Of a stretch of 64,000 nt of DNA, positions 55,665 to 64,000 are shown one piece after another (the stretch's first letter is position 1; every line of letters starts with the position of its first letter). The DNA is from Okapia johnstoni (taxonomy: Eukaryota > Chordata > Mammalia > Artiodactyla > Giraffidae), in assembly GCA_024291935.2 (NCBI GenBank), contig CM044320.1, positions 48,922,001-48,986,000 of the forward strand, in the 5' to 3' direction. Position numbers and translations under genes: made by a program. The notes under the pieces are model-generated. The model made no database searches. It was not told the DNA's origin and saw only the letters and a list, made by a program, of their open reading frames with translations.

Positions 55665-55745
55665 TTAGAATTGGAGCCTGGCCTCTTCTCAGCCCTCAGT
55701 TTCCTCATCTGCAAAGCATGGGCTAGAATCACACAGTCTGTTCCA
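55665..55745 (+). mobile_element. MIR fragment
   Basis: TCAGCCCTCAGTTTCCTCATCTG then AAAGCATGGGCTAGAATC. Confidence 0.6.
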
Positions 55746-55838
55746 AACTCATTCAACAGAAGGGTACTTGGAAATCACAGTAGTCTCTGCAGCTGACCAT
55801 GCATCTCATCACATGAACTGTAACTTAGCATTTTCTGA

Positions 55839-56396
55839 GGCTCCAAAATCACTGCAGATGGTGAGTCCAGCCGGGAAATTAAAAGACGCTTGCTCCTTGG
55901 AAGGAAAGTTATGACAAACCTAGACAATGTGTTAAAAAGCTGAGACATCACTTTGCCGACAAAAGTCTGTATAGTCAAAGCTATAGTAGTCATGTACAGA
56001 TGTGAGAGTTGGACCATTAAGAAGGCTGAGCACCGAAGAATTGATGCTTTCAAGCCATGGTGCTGCAGAAGACTCTTGAGAGTCACTTGGACTGCAAGGA
56101 GATCAAGCCAGTCAATCCTAAAGGAAATCAACCTTGACTATTCATTGGAAGGACTGATGCTAAAGCTGAAGCTCCAATACCTTGGCCACCTGATGCAAAG
56201 AGCCGAAAAAACCCTGATGTTGGGAAAGACTGAGGGTAGGAAGAAAAGGGAGTGACTGAGGATGAGATAGTTGGATGGCATCACTGACTCAATGGATATG
56301 AGTTTTGAGCAAACTCCAGGAGATAGTGAAGGACAGGGAAGCCTGGCATGCTGCAGTCCATGGGGTTGCAAAGAGTTGGACATGACTGAACAACAA
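55839..56396 (+). mobile_element. BovB LINE 3' fragment, copy E
   Basis: Starts at CTCCAAAATCACTGCAGATGG, downstream of the catalytic motif, and ends GACATGACTGAACAACA. More diverged than copies A and D, with small deletions (for example near 55986 and 56208). Confidence 0.92.
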
Positions 56397-56404
56397 TTCA
56401 CTAC

Positions 56405-56800
56405 TCACCCACTCATGTCATCCACAAAGCTTCACTGAGGGCCTGCTATGTGTAGGGACTGCCCTGGGTGCTGGGCATATAGCTGTGGATGAAACAAACA
56501 AAATCCCCATCCTCACAGAGCTCAAGTTCTACTGGGGACACAACCCTCAACAAATAAGACACATGATACTTCTGAGGGTGTGCTCCAAAGAAGAATAAAG
56601 AAGGGAGGGAAATAGAAAGTAATGGTGAGAAGGAAATGCTATTTTAGACAGAGTGCTGTGGACAGGCCTTTTGATAAGGTGACATTTGAACAGAAACCTG
56701 AAGACTTGGGAAAGGAGGCCATTCCATTACCCACAGAAAGTGTCTTCCTGGCAGAAATCAGAGGATGAGGGCCCGAGGCATAAAGACACTCCATGATGCA
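56405..56800 (-). mobile_element. Antisense L2 relic
   Basis: GAGGGCCTGCTATGTGTAGG, CCCATCCTCACAGAGCTCAAG, GCTATTTTAGACAGAGTGC, AGGTGACATTTGAACAGAAACC. One of the best preserved L2 segments here. Confidence 0.75.
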
Positions 56801-57024
56801 ATCTGTTCAGCACAAAGGGTCACACTGGGGTAGCCACTTGCCTCTCTCTACTACTCCCTCAGGAAACTAGCAGGATTTCACTCTCTCATAACCATGCTGT
56901 CAGGAGAACAGAGCAAACCCCCAAAATTCTGGGGAAAAAAGGAGAGATGAATTCCCAATTAGGAACTCAGATAAGACTCTCAGAGAAAAACTAAACAGCA
57001 GCAGCAGAGGTGGGAGCAGTTACA

Positions 57025-57205
57025 CAGTGTAACACATGCTACTTAATGTTTTAGGGCTTTCACACACATTAAATAATGTCATCTTCACACCAACCCTATG
57101 AGGCAGTCAGCCTCATTATCCTGTTTCACTGCAGATGAGGACCTAAAGCACAGAGATCTGGGCTAAGAGCATACGGCGAGGAAGGAGGGAGCCTGGATTC
57201 TCACC
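57025..57205 (-). mobile_element. MIR SINE, antisense
   Basis: CACACCAACCCTATGAGGCAG, TCACTGCAGATGAGGACC, GGAGCCTGGATTCTCACC. Confidence 0.75.
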
Positions 57206-57389
57206 AAGGCAGTTGGGCTTCAGACCTGCTGCTTCACAAGAGGACAGGGGCGCTCGTGAATGTATGTTCTTGTGGATTCAATTCCATCATCGTTTTATGT
57301 TTGGAAAAATGCTTAGTTATACATTGAACTCCAAGGTACAGTACATACAGTTTCCTTTAAATATCCTAATGACGTTTGTGAATGAATGT

Positions 57390-57550
57390 CAGGTTAGTGG
57401 TTAAAAACAATAAAAACTTGAAGCCTGGTTCTGCCACTCACATTCCCCGTGTGTTCCTGGCATGCTCCTTGTTCATAGCCTTGGTTTCCGGATTCATAAA
57501 ATGAGGAGAATATCCAGCATGATTGCTCTGAAGCTTCATGGTCATATTGC
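57390..57550 (+). mobile_element. MIR SINE
   Basis: GGTTCTGCCACTCACATTCC, then TTGGTTTCCGGATTCATAAAATG. Confidence 0.65.
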
Positions 57551-57739
57551 AAGTAGCTCTGTAAGAATTTCCTTCTTCCCCCCATAGCTACTGAATGCAT
57601 GGAGAACATGCTGCTAATTTACAGCTGATGGTAGAATTTTTTTTGGTATATCTAGAACCTAGCCTCTGAAACAGATGGAGAAATGTACACTTCTGGAGGG
57701 TTGAAGGGTTCAGAGTAATTGCTAAGCAATTTCAACCCC

Positions 57740-57835
57740 TCTCAGTGGGGCTGCCATCAACTCAGCTGTGTGTCACTGGGCAAATGACTTGCACTTTTCT
57801 GGGCTTCAGGTTTTCTCTGAAAAATGAGGGCATAT
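57740..57835 (+). mobile_element. MIR fragment
   Basis: GTGTGTCACTGGGCAAATGAC, TCTGGGCTTCAGGTTTTC, TGAAAAATGAGGGC. Confidence 0.6.
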
Positions 57836-57971
57836 ATTTCTAAAAAGGCCTTTTTGTTTCTTTTTCTTTTTTCATTCTTGGTTCCCTGAGGGCTCCTCAG
57901 AATTCCTGAGTGTAGTTTCAAAAAAGCTCTTCAGCTGATTCTGACGCAATTCTCTCTCCACAACTCATGTA

Positions 57972-58047
57972 CATGCACACACACACATTCTCTCTCTCTC
58001 TTTCCCTCCCTCCCTCCCTCCCTCCCCCCCCCCCCCCTCTCTCTCAT
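57972..58047. repeat. Compound CA/CT/CCCT/C microsatellite
   Basis: CA units, CT units, about five CCCT units, a run of about 14 C (58025-58037), then CT again. The minus strand is a 60-base G/A tract. Confidence 0.93.
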
Positions 58048-58144
58048 TATGCCCTGGTAGAGAAAAGCCTCTGAGACATTGTATATTCCTAAATGGCCAC
58101 AATGCTCATTCCTTGAAGATAATATTAGTATCAGCCAGGAAATA

Positions 58145-58353
58145 GGACTTCTCTGGTGCCTCAGATGGTAAAGAAATCGCCTGCAGTGAAGGAAACATGG
58201 GTTCAACTTCACAGGGTGGGAAGGTCCTCTGCAGAAAGGAATGGCTACCCACTCCAGTAGTCGTGACTGGGAAATTCTATGGACAGAGGAGCCTGGCAGG
58301 CTACAGTCCATGAGGTCGCAGAGTCAGACACAAATGAGCAACTAACACTAACA
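58145..58353 (+). mobile_element. Bov-tA SINE, diverged
   Basis: GGACTTCTCTGGTGCCTCAG head, GGGTTCAACTTCACAGGG worn B box, ends AATGAGCAACTAACACT. Confidence 0.88.
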
Positions 58354-58399
58354 GATAGGAAAAAGGTGTATGAAACTGCTCCTCACTCCTCCTCGGCAT

Positions 58400-59080
58400 A
58401 TCTTTACATGAGGCTCCCCAAGGCCTCCATCCAGACTCTAGTCTCATTACACCTGATCTCCCGGGAAGACCGCATCTCTTCCCAATGGCTTTAGGTGTCA
58501 CCTGTCTCCCAGACCCCTACCTTTGGTTCAGACCCTTCCTCTGAGTTCCAGATCAGCAACCATGGCCAACATACTATCTACCCCTCATAATCTCATGGGT
58601 GCATCACACCCAAAGTGTTTAAAACAGATCCACTTTTATGGAAAACACCGCTCTTCTCACTGTCCCCAAATTCAGCAAGTGGCACAATCAGCCTCTCAAG
58701 TCCAGGAGTCAGTCACCTTTGACTTCTTTTTCCTTAGACCGCATTCAGTCGATTGCTGTGTCTTACTGATTCCACCTCCTACGTTTCTCTCAAATCTATC
58801 CATTTCCTTTCATCTCCACCACCACCACCCTCCTTTAAGTCTCCATCATCTAGCTCCTTGAAGACTCCTAGAAGCTGGGCTCCCTCTAGTTCCATTCTTG
58901 CCTTGTGTATTCTCGCTGACATCAGAGACATCTTTAAAAATATATTGTGATCCATGGTATCTCATGATCGTCTGGAAAATCACCAAGGTGGCCAATGCAT
59001 GATCCAGCTACTCCTTTATCTTGTATCACTTTTCCTTTCTCTGGGTTCCAGCCACATGGTCCTCATTTCTTCTTTCCATC
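58400..59080 (+). mobile_element. L2 ORF2 relic
   Basis: TCAAGTCCAGGAGTCAGTCACC, then TACGTTTCTCTCAAATCTATCC and TCATCTCCACCACCACCACC match the C-terminal coding region of L2. The 112-codon plus frame (58523-58861) is a chance remnant of it. Confidence 0.5.
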
Positions 59081-59134
59081 ACCAATCTCCTGACAGCCTC
59101 AGTATTTTCTCTGCCTGATAAATTCCTGCTCCCT

Positions 59135-59738
59135 CAGGTTACAAGTTATGTGACAAGTTGAATTATAAGACAGTCCCCAAGATTCCCACCCTACTTGAGT
59201 ACACATCCTGAATAACAAAATAGGTGAAACCTGTGAATATGAGGGGATGGCATTCCTGGGACTGGATACTAAACGGTTAACTTTGAGTGAATAAACAGAA
59301 AGATTATCCTGGATTGGCCTGAATCAATCAGGTCAGTCTTTAAAACAGTTTCAGTGTCAGAGAGATCCTTCTGCTGGCTTTAAAGAACTAAGTTACCATG
59401 TTGTGAGAAAGCCTTGGACGACCAGGAGCTGTGGGCAGCCCCTAAGAGCTGAGAGCAGCCTCTAACTGACAGTCAAGCAGGAAAGGGGCAACTTTAGTCT
59501 GACAACCGCAGGGAAATAAATTCTGCCCATAACTATGTAAAGGACCTTGAACTCGGAAGGAATGCAGCCTGGTTGAAATCCTAATGGCGACCTTGTGGCG
59601 GCCTCATTAGAAGACCCCAGTGAGTTGTATCCAGATTTCTGGCCCACAGAGAAACTATGAGATAATAAACATGGACTGTTTTAAGCCTTTTAAGGTTGAT
59701 GTAATCTCTTATGCAGCAATATAAACCTAATACAGGTT
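59135..59738 (+). mobile_element. MaLR/MLT1-like LTR
   Basis: ACCTGTGAATATGAGGGGATGG, AGATTATCCTGGATTGGCC, ATGTTGTGAGAAAGCCTTGG, CAACCGCAGGGAAATAAATTC, AACTATGAGATAATAAACATGG and GCAGCAATATAAACCTAATACAG give a nearly complete solo LTR. An L1 landed at its very end. Confidence 0.78.
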
Positions 59739-59893
59739 TAATATATTAGTTTAGGATTAACAGATACACACTGTTTTGTATAAAATAGGTTAACAACAAT
59801 GACCTAGTGTATAGCACAGGGAATTGTATTCAATATCTTGTAATAACCTCAAATGGAAAAGAATATGGAAGAGAATACATAAAAAGAATATAC

Positions 59894-59953
<60 letters not shown>

Positions 59954-59959
59954 CACTCA

Positions 59960-59993
<34 letters not shown>

Positions 59994-60165
59994 TTATGCA
60001 TTTTCTTCCAGATTCTTTTCCATTATAGGTTATTAAGAGATATTACATAGGTTATTACAAGATATATACATATATATGTTACACATATATATGTAACTAG
60101 ATCACTTTTCTGTATACTTGAAACTAACACAATGTTGTAAATTAACTGTATTTCAGTTAATAAAA
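59739..60165 (+). mobile_element. L1 3' end with 12-bp TSD
   Basis: CTAATACAGGTT is repeated at 59727-59738 and 60166-60177. Contains GTATAGCACAGGGAATTGTATT and CTAACACAATGTTGTAAATT, and is expanded by a microsatellite in the middle. Confidence 0.9.
59891..59995. repeat. Compound TA/CA/CT microsatellite
   Basis: Blocks of TA, CA, CT, TA, then CATA/TA over about 105 bases. A further TA/CATA stretch lies at 60061-60097. Confidence 0.93.
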
Positions 60166-60179
60166 CTAATACAGGTTAT

Positions 60180-60706
60180 AACTACATTAATTCTGAAATT
60201 ACATATTTCACTGTTGTCTCTAGGAAACCATACAGCTTCCTTAGCTGTATTCCCAGAACCTTGGTATTATTAAGCACATAGTTATGGAGGATGAACATCT
60301 TGGGACCTAGACTATAAGTAATGTTCTCTCATTATTGATTACCTTGTTAAAACACTATTATAAGAAAAACTCATCTTCTTGTCACCATGAAGGTTTCAAT
60401 GTGGTGGTTTAAATTTATATACAAGAAACTTAAGTAAATACTCCTCCAGGTCACAACCAGGAAGGATCCAAAGCTGCAGAGCTAAGCAAAAATCTTCATG
60501 TTCCCTCAGAAGTTTCCTGTGCTGCAATTAAGTGAACACTGATGAAACATGCTCTTGGTTACTCTGCATCAACCCTGGTGATCCCTATATCAAGCCTAGA
60601 AAACGCACTGCATTGGGCTACCTGAAGAAAATCCATGTTTGTCATATCAGTCAGGATAAGCTAAGTTATGCTGTAGCAACAAATAAACCCAAGTATCAAT
60701 GACTTG
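60180..60706. other. No gene or repeat recognised
   Basis: Single-copy-looking. Confidence 0.4.
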
Positions 60707-60714
60707 AAATGGTA

Positions 60715-61960
60715 GGTAATTCTCCAAGCCAGGCTTCAATAGTACATGAACTGTGAACTTCCAGATGTTCAAGCTGGATTTAGAAAAAAGGCAGAGGAAC
60801 CAGAGATCAATTTGCCAACATCCGTTGGATCACAGAAAAAGAAAAAGAATTCCAGAAAAACATTTACTTCTGCTTTATTGATTACGCCAAAGCCTCTGAC
60901 TGTGTAGATCACAACAAACTGTGGAAAATTCTGAAAGAGACAGGAATACCAGACCACCTAATGTGCCTCCTGAGAAATCTGTATGAAGGTCAAAAAGCGA
61001 CAGTTAGAACTGGACATGGAACAAGACTGGCTCCAAATTGGGAAAGGAGTATGTCAAGGCTGTATATTGTCACCCTGCTTATTTAACTTATATACAGAGT
61101 ACATCATGTGAAATGCTGGGCTGGATGAAGCATAAGCTGGAATCAAGATTGCCAGGAGAAATATCAATAACCTCAGATACACAGATGACACCACCCTTAT
61201 GGTAGAAAGTGAAGAGGAACTAAAGAGCCTCTTGATGAAAGTGAAAGAGGAGAGTGAAAAGCCTGGCTTAAAATTCAACATTCAGAAAACTAAGATCATG
61301 GCATCTGGTCCCATCACTTCATGGCAAATAGATGGGAAAACAATGGAAACCATGAAAAACTTTATTTTTTCTTTTGGCTCCAAAATCACTGCAGATGGTG
61401 ACTGCAGCCATGAAATTAAAAGCTGCTTGCTCCTTGGAAGAAAAGCAATTACCAACCTAGATAGCATATTAAAAAACGGAGACATTACTTTGCTGACAAA
61501 GGTCCATCTAGTCAAAGCTATGGTTTTTCCAGTAGTCATGTATGGATGTGAGAGTTGAACCATAAAGAAAGCTGAGCACTGAAGAATTGATGCTTTTGAA
61601 CTGTGGTGTTGGAGAAGACTCTTGAGAGTCTCTTGGACTGCAAGGAGATCAAACCAGTCAATCCTAAAGGAACTCAGGCCTGAATATTCATTGGAAGGAC
61701 TGATACTGACGCTGAAACTCCAATCCTTTGGCCATCTGAAGCAAAGAACTGACTCATTTGAAAATACCCTGATGCTGGGAAAGATTGAAGGCAGGAGGAG
61801 AAGGGGATGACAGAGGATGAGATGGTTGGATGGCATCACCAACTCGATGGACATGAGTTTGAGTAAACTTCAGGAGTTGGTGATGGACAGGGAGGCCTGG
61901 CATGCTGCGATTAATGGGGTCGCAAAGAAATGGACATGACTGAGTGACTGAAGTGACTGA
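60715..61960 (+). mobile_element. BovB LINE, copy F, 8-bp TSD
   Basis: AAATGGTA flanks it at 60707-60714 and 61961-61968. Same extent as copy A (reverse transcriptase to 3' end), but with several frameshifts and stops. The catalytic motif reads YTDD at 61178-61189: the second residue is changed and both Asp are kept. Inactive. Confidence 0.93.
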
Positions 61961-61969
61961 AAATGGTAA

Positions 61970-62266
61970 TACTATGCTGTCCATATTTGAGCTACTAAGT
62001 ACTTCAAATACAGCTAGTCCAGACTGAGATCTGTGGAAAATATGAACTAGGTTTTGAAGACTTGAGAAGTCTGAAAACAAGAACATTAATATCTCTTTAT
62101 CTCTTGATTATATGTTTAAATGATAATTCAGATCTACTATATCAAATAAAACATCAAAATTAACTTCATCTGTTTTTTTACTTTTTATACACTGTTACCC
62201 AAAATTTTAGAATTATATTGCTTCTATTGGCTGGTGCTATGATAAAGTTCTATTTCCTGTTTGTAT
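61970..62266. other. No gene or repeat recognised
   Basis: A/T-rich spacer. Confidence 0.4.
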
Positions 62267-62268
62267 TA

Positions 62269-62322
62269 TTGGGTTGGCCAGAAGGTCGTTCAGGTTCTGA
62301 ATGACCTTTCTGGCCAAACCAA
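62269..62322. mobile_element. Mariner-type MITE, 54-bp palindrome with TA TSD
   Basis: Starts TTGGGTTGGCCAGAAGG and ends CCTTTCTGGCCAAACCAA, with TA on both sides (62267-62268 and 62323-62324) as mariner requires. The arms pair over about 23 bases around a short loop at about 62292-62299. No transposase. The ends match bovine mariner copies as I remember them. Confidence 0.85.
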
Positions 62323-62324
62323 TA

Positions 62325-62632
62325 TGTGTCCATTGCAGGTTAGCTTACTGCAGTGACTCAGTGATCCATGCTGAGGGTGACTGTGCCAGAGGGAAAGCAG
62401 AGCTCAGAAGATTTCATGAGGACACACACCACTTCTGCGTCCAGCTCACTGAATAGAAGCTGTCACCTGGACCCATTTGTCTATGAGGCCACCAGGAAGA
62501 GGAGTTATATCTGATGAGTAGCGCTAATTAATACACACTGAGACAGAATACCCTTCCTCTATCACCTGACTATCACAGTATATCTATTGTGTAAAACAAA
62601 TGTCTTATCTACTTCACAACATAACCATTCAT
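62325..62632. other. No gene or repeat recognised
   Basis: Single-copy-looking. Confidence 0.4.
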
Positions 62633-62635
62633 AGT

Positions 62636-62830
62636 CATTCAACAAATGCCTAAAGATAAATTTAACTACATCCTAGGTACTAAGCTGGGATACAGAAAAG
62701 GCTAAGACATGGTCCTTGATCTCAGGGAATTCACAATTCATCAGATCAACTAACTGCAAAATTATGCGGAGTACAGTGTAATGAATATGAATAGTGGTTG
62801 GTTTCATGCCCAATGGGAGGGTAGGAGAGA
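62636..62830 (-). mobile_element. Antisense L2 3' end
   Basis: TCATTCAACAAATGCCTAAAG, GACATGGTCCTTGATCTCAGG, CAATGGGAGGGTAGGAG. Confidence 0.68.
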
Positions 62831-63640
62831 AAATGCTCCCCCTGTGGACGTTCCCTTCATGGAGTACTAAATCTCTTCTCAGAAGTAAGCAATGTCAGTT
62901 CTTATCTACCCAACTCTAAAAGTCCTCATCATAACATTTCTCTTTTTCTTCAAGGTGATGTATAAGATACGCTGAACTTGGAGACAACTGTATCATCACA
63001 GTTACACTTTATATTATCATGAACGATCGACCTGCTGATAACTATTCACAGTTATGACCCAGTCAATAATCAATGTGTCATTATGTCCTTAATAAGCTGC
63101 AGTGACTAACAGCCATGAAACAAGCATGACCCAGAAAGGACAGGTTGAGTATCTTGTCTGCTGCCAATGAAGCAGCAATTTGACTTTGGAAAGAACTTTC
63201 TAACACACTTGGAAAGGTTATGACATCCTTCCTAGGCCTATTCTAGTTATCTTTTGGTGGAATGCTGACAGAAACTAGAGGATGCAGAAACAGTGCAAAG
63301 AGTGATAGCTTACAAACTGCTTTTTTACCTAAAGGTTATGAAAAAGAGTCAAAAACTGGGGTTTAAATGATCAGAAATATAACTGATAGATTATACCTCA
63401 TCTCCTATCAGGTCCTCATTGGTGTAATGCTAACATAACTCCTTTGCTTATTTTATAGGGCCAAGATAGAGAGACAGACAGATATAGATAGATATGTATA
63501 GACATAAATTACACATAAAATTATATAATGTATTTGAAATCATGTTGTGTGGGGGCCATCCATGTATCACTGGCATCTGGTTCTCCTCTACTCTGGGCAC
63601 ACAGAAAGCTGGGCTTCCTGACCCAGTGGTTAGGCTGGAG
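62831..63640. other. No gene; short GATA/GACA tract
   Basis: A GACA/GATA-like tract at 63470-63502; otherwise unassigned. Confidence 0.4.
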
Positions 63641-63644
63641 CCAT

Positions 63645-63860
63645 AGAACACGCTCAGGCTACTGAGCTATGAGCAGAAGCCTTGAAGACCGGTGTGCAAT
63701 TTGCCTTTCCCTTCCATAAAGGCAGGTGTCTGGATGAAGTTACTGTGATGCTGGGTCCCTGATAATTACATGGAAACGGTAACTCTTCCTCCTCTCCCTG
63801 CTATCCTGAGATCAAGAAGTAAATCCTGTTGCTTCAAGCACTGAGTGACACATAGAAGTG
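63645..63860 (+). mobile_element. LTR-like 3' fragment
   Basis: GATGCTGGGTCCCTGATAATTAC, GAAGTAAATCCTGTTGCTTC and AAGCACTGAGTGACA repeat the wording of other old LTR ends in this window. Confidence 0.45.
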
Positions 63861-64000
63861 ATATAAAAGCTCTGCACTGAACTTCATGGGATTATAAGGA
63901 GATATAGATGGAGAGGCGCCCATGACCACATCTTAGGATGCTCTAAAAGCTGGAGGTCAAGTGGAAGAGGAGGGTGAGCAGAGTAGACTGAGAAAGGGTC
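63861..64000. other. No feature recognised
   Basis: Window end, purine-rich. Confidence 0.4.

Noticed and set aside
57931..58311. A 126-codon minus-strand frame with an E/R/G-rich part
   Set aside because: It joins an antisense Bov-tA to a translated CT/CCCT microsatellite; low-complexity artefact.
61282..61854. A 190-codon minus-strand frame
   Set aside because: It is the antisense strand of BovB. Similar antisense frames occur over other copies (17688-18170, 51596-51853), so it reflects codon composition of BovB.

Overview
The window looks like nuclear DNA of a ruminant, most likely a bovid. I find no protein-coding gene that I can defend. The organism call rests on interspersed repeats. 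Ruminant-specific Bov-tA/BOV-A2 SINEs and several copies of the RTE-type LINE BovB lie beside cetartiodactyl CHR-type tRNA-Glu SINEs. An older mammalian layer (L1, L2, MIR, MaLR-like LTRs, MER20, MER5A, a MER1-like hAT element, one mariner-type MITE) lies beneath. Sequence alone does not separate cattle, yak, buffalo, sheep or goat. Family names come from remembered consensus features, not from a search.

Layout. 1-9.7 kb: Bov-tA SINEs over L2, MIR, L1 and an LTR relic. 9.73-12.37 kb: a decayed L1 ORF2 and 3' UTR carrying a second tiny L1, a SINE and a microsatellite. 15.6-18.9 kb: LTR relics; one was split by an L1 that was itself split by a BovB whose reverse-transcriptase region is open except for one stop codon. 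19.5-20.25 kb: a BovB split by a BOV-A2. 22.5-24.3 kb: a cluster of Bov-tA copies, one with an internal duplication. 25.65-28.9 kb: a hAT element, a minus-strand BovB and two opposed MER20 copies. 29.7-32.4 kb: L2 relics, one split by an L1. 32.4-49 kb: repeat-poor, with MIR, one LTR, MER5A and several candidates for conserved non-coding sequence. 51.0-53.3 kb: a long antisense L2 split by a BovB and a CHR SINE. 54-64 kb: MIR, L2, two more BovB copies, an L1 with a large compound microsatellite inside an LTR, and a 54-bp mariner hairpin flanked by TA.

The pieces do not work together as a pathway. What they give is an insertion history: target-site duplications (TSDs) can be read directly for more than a dozen insertions, so the order of arrival is visible. 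The part most likely to have a function of its own is the mariner hairpin at 62.27 kb, which resembles the hairpins behind the large bovine miR-2284/2285 group.
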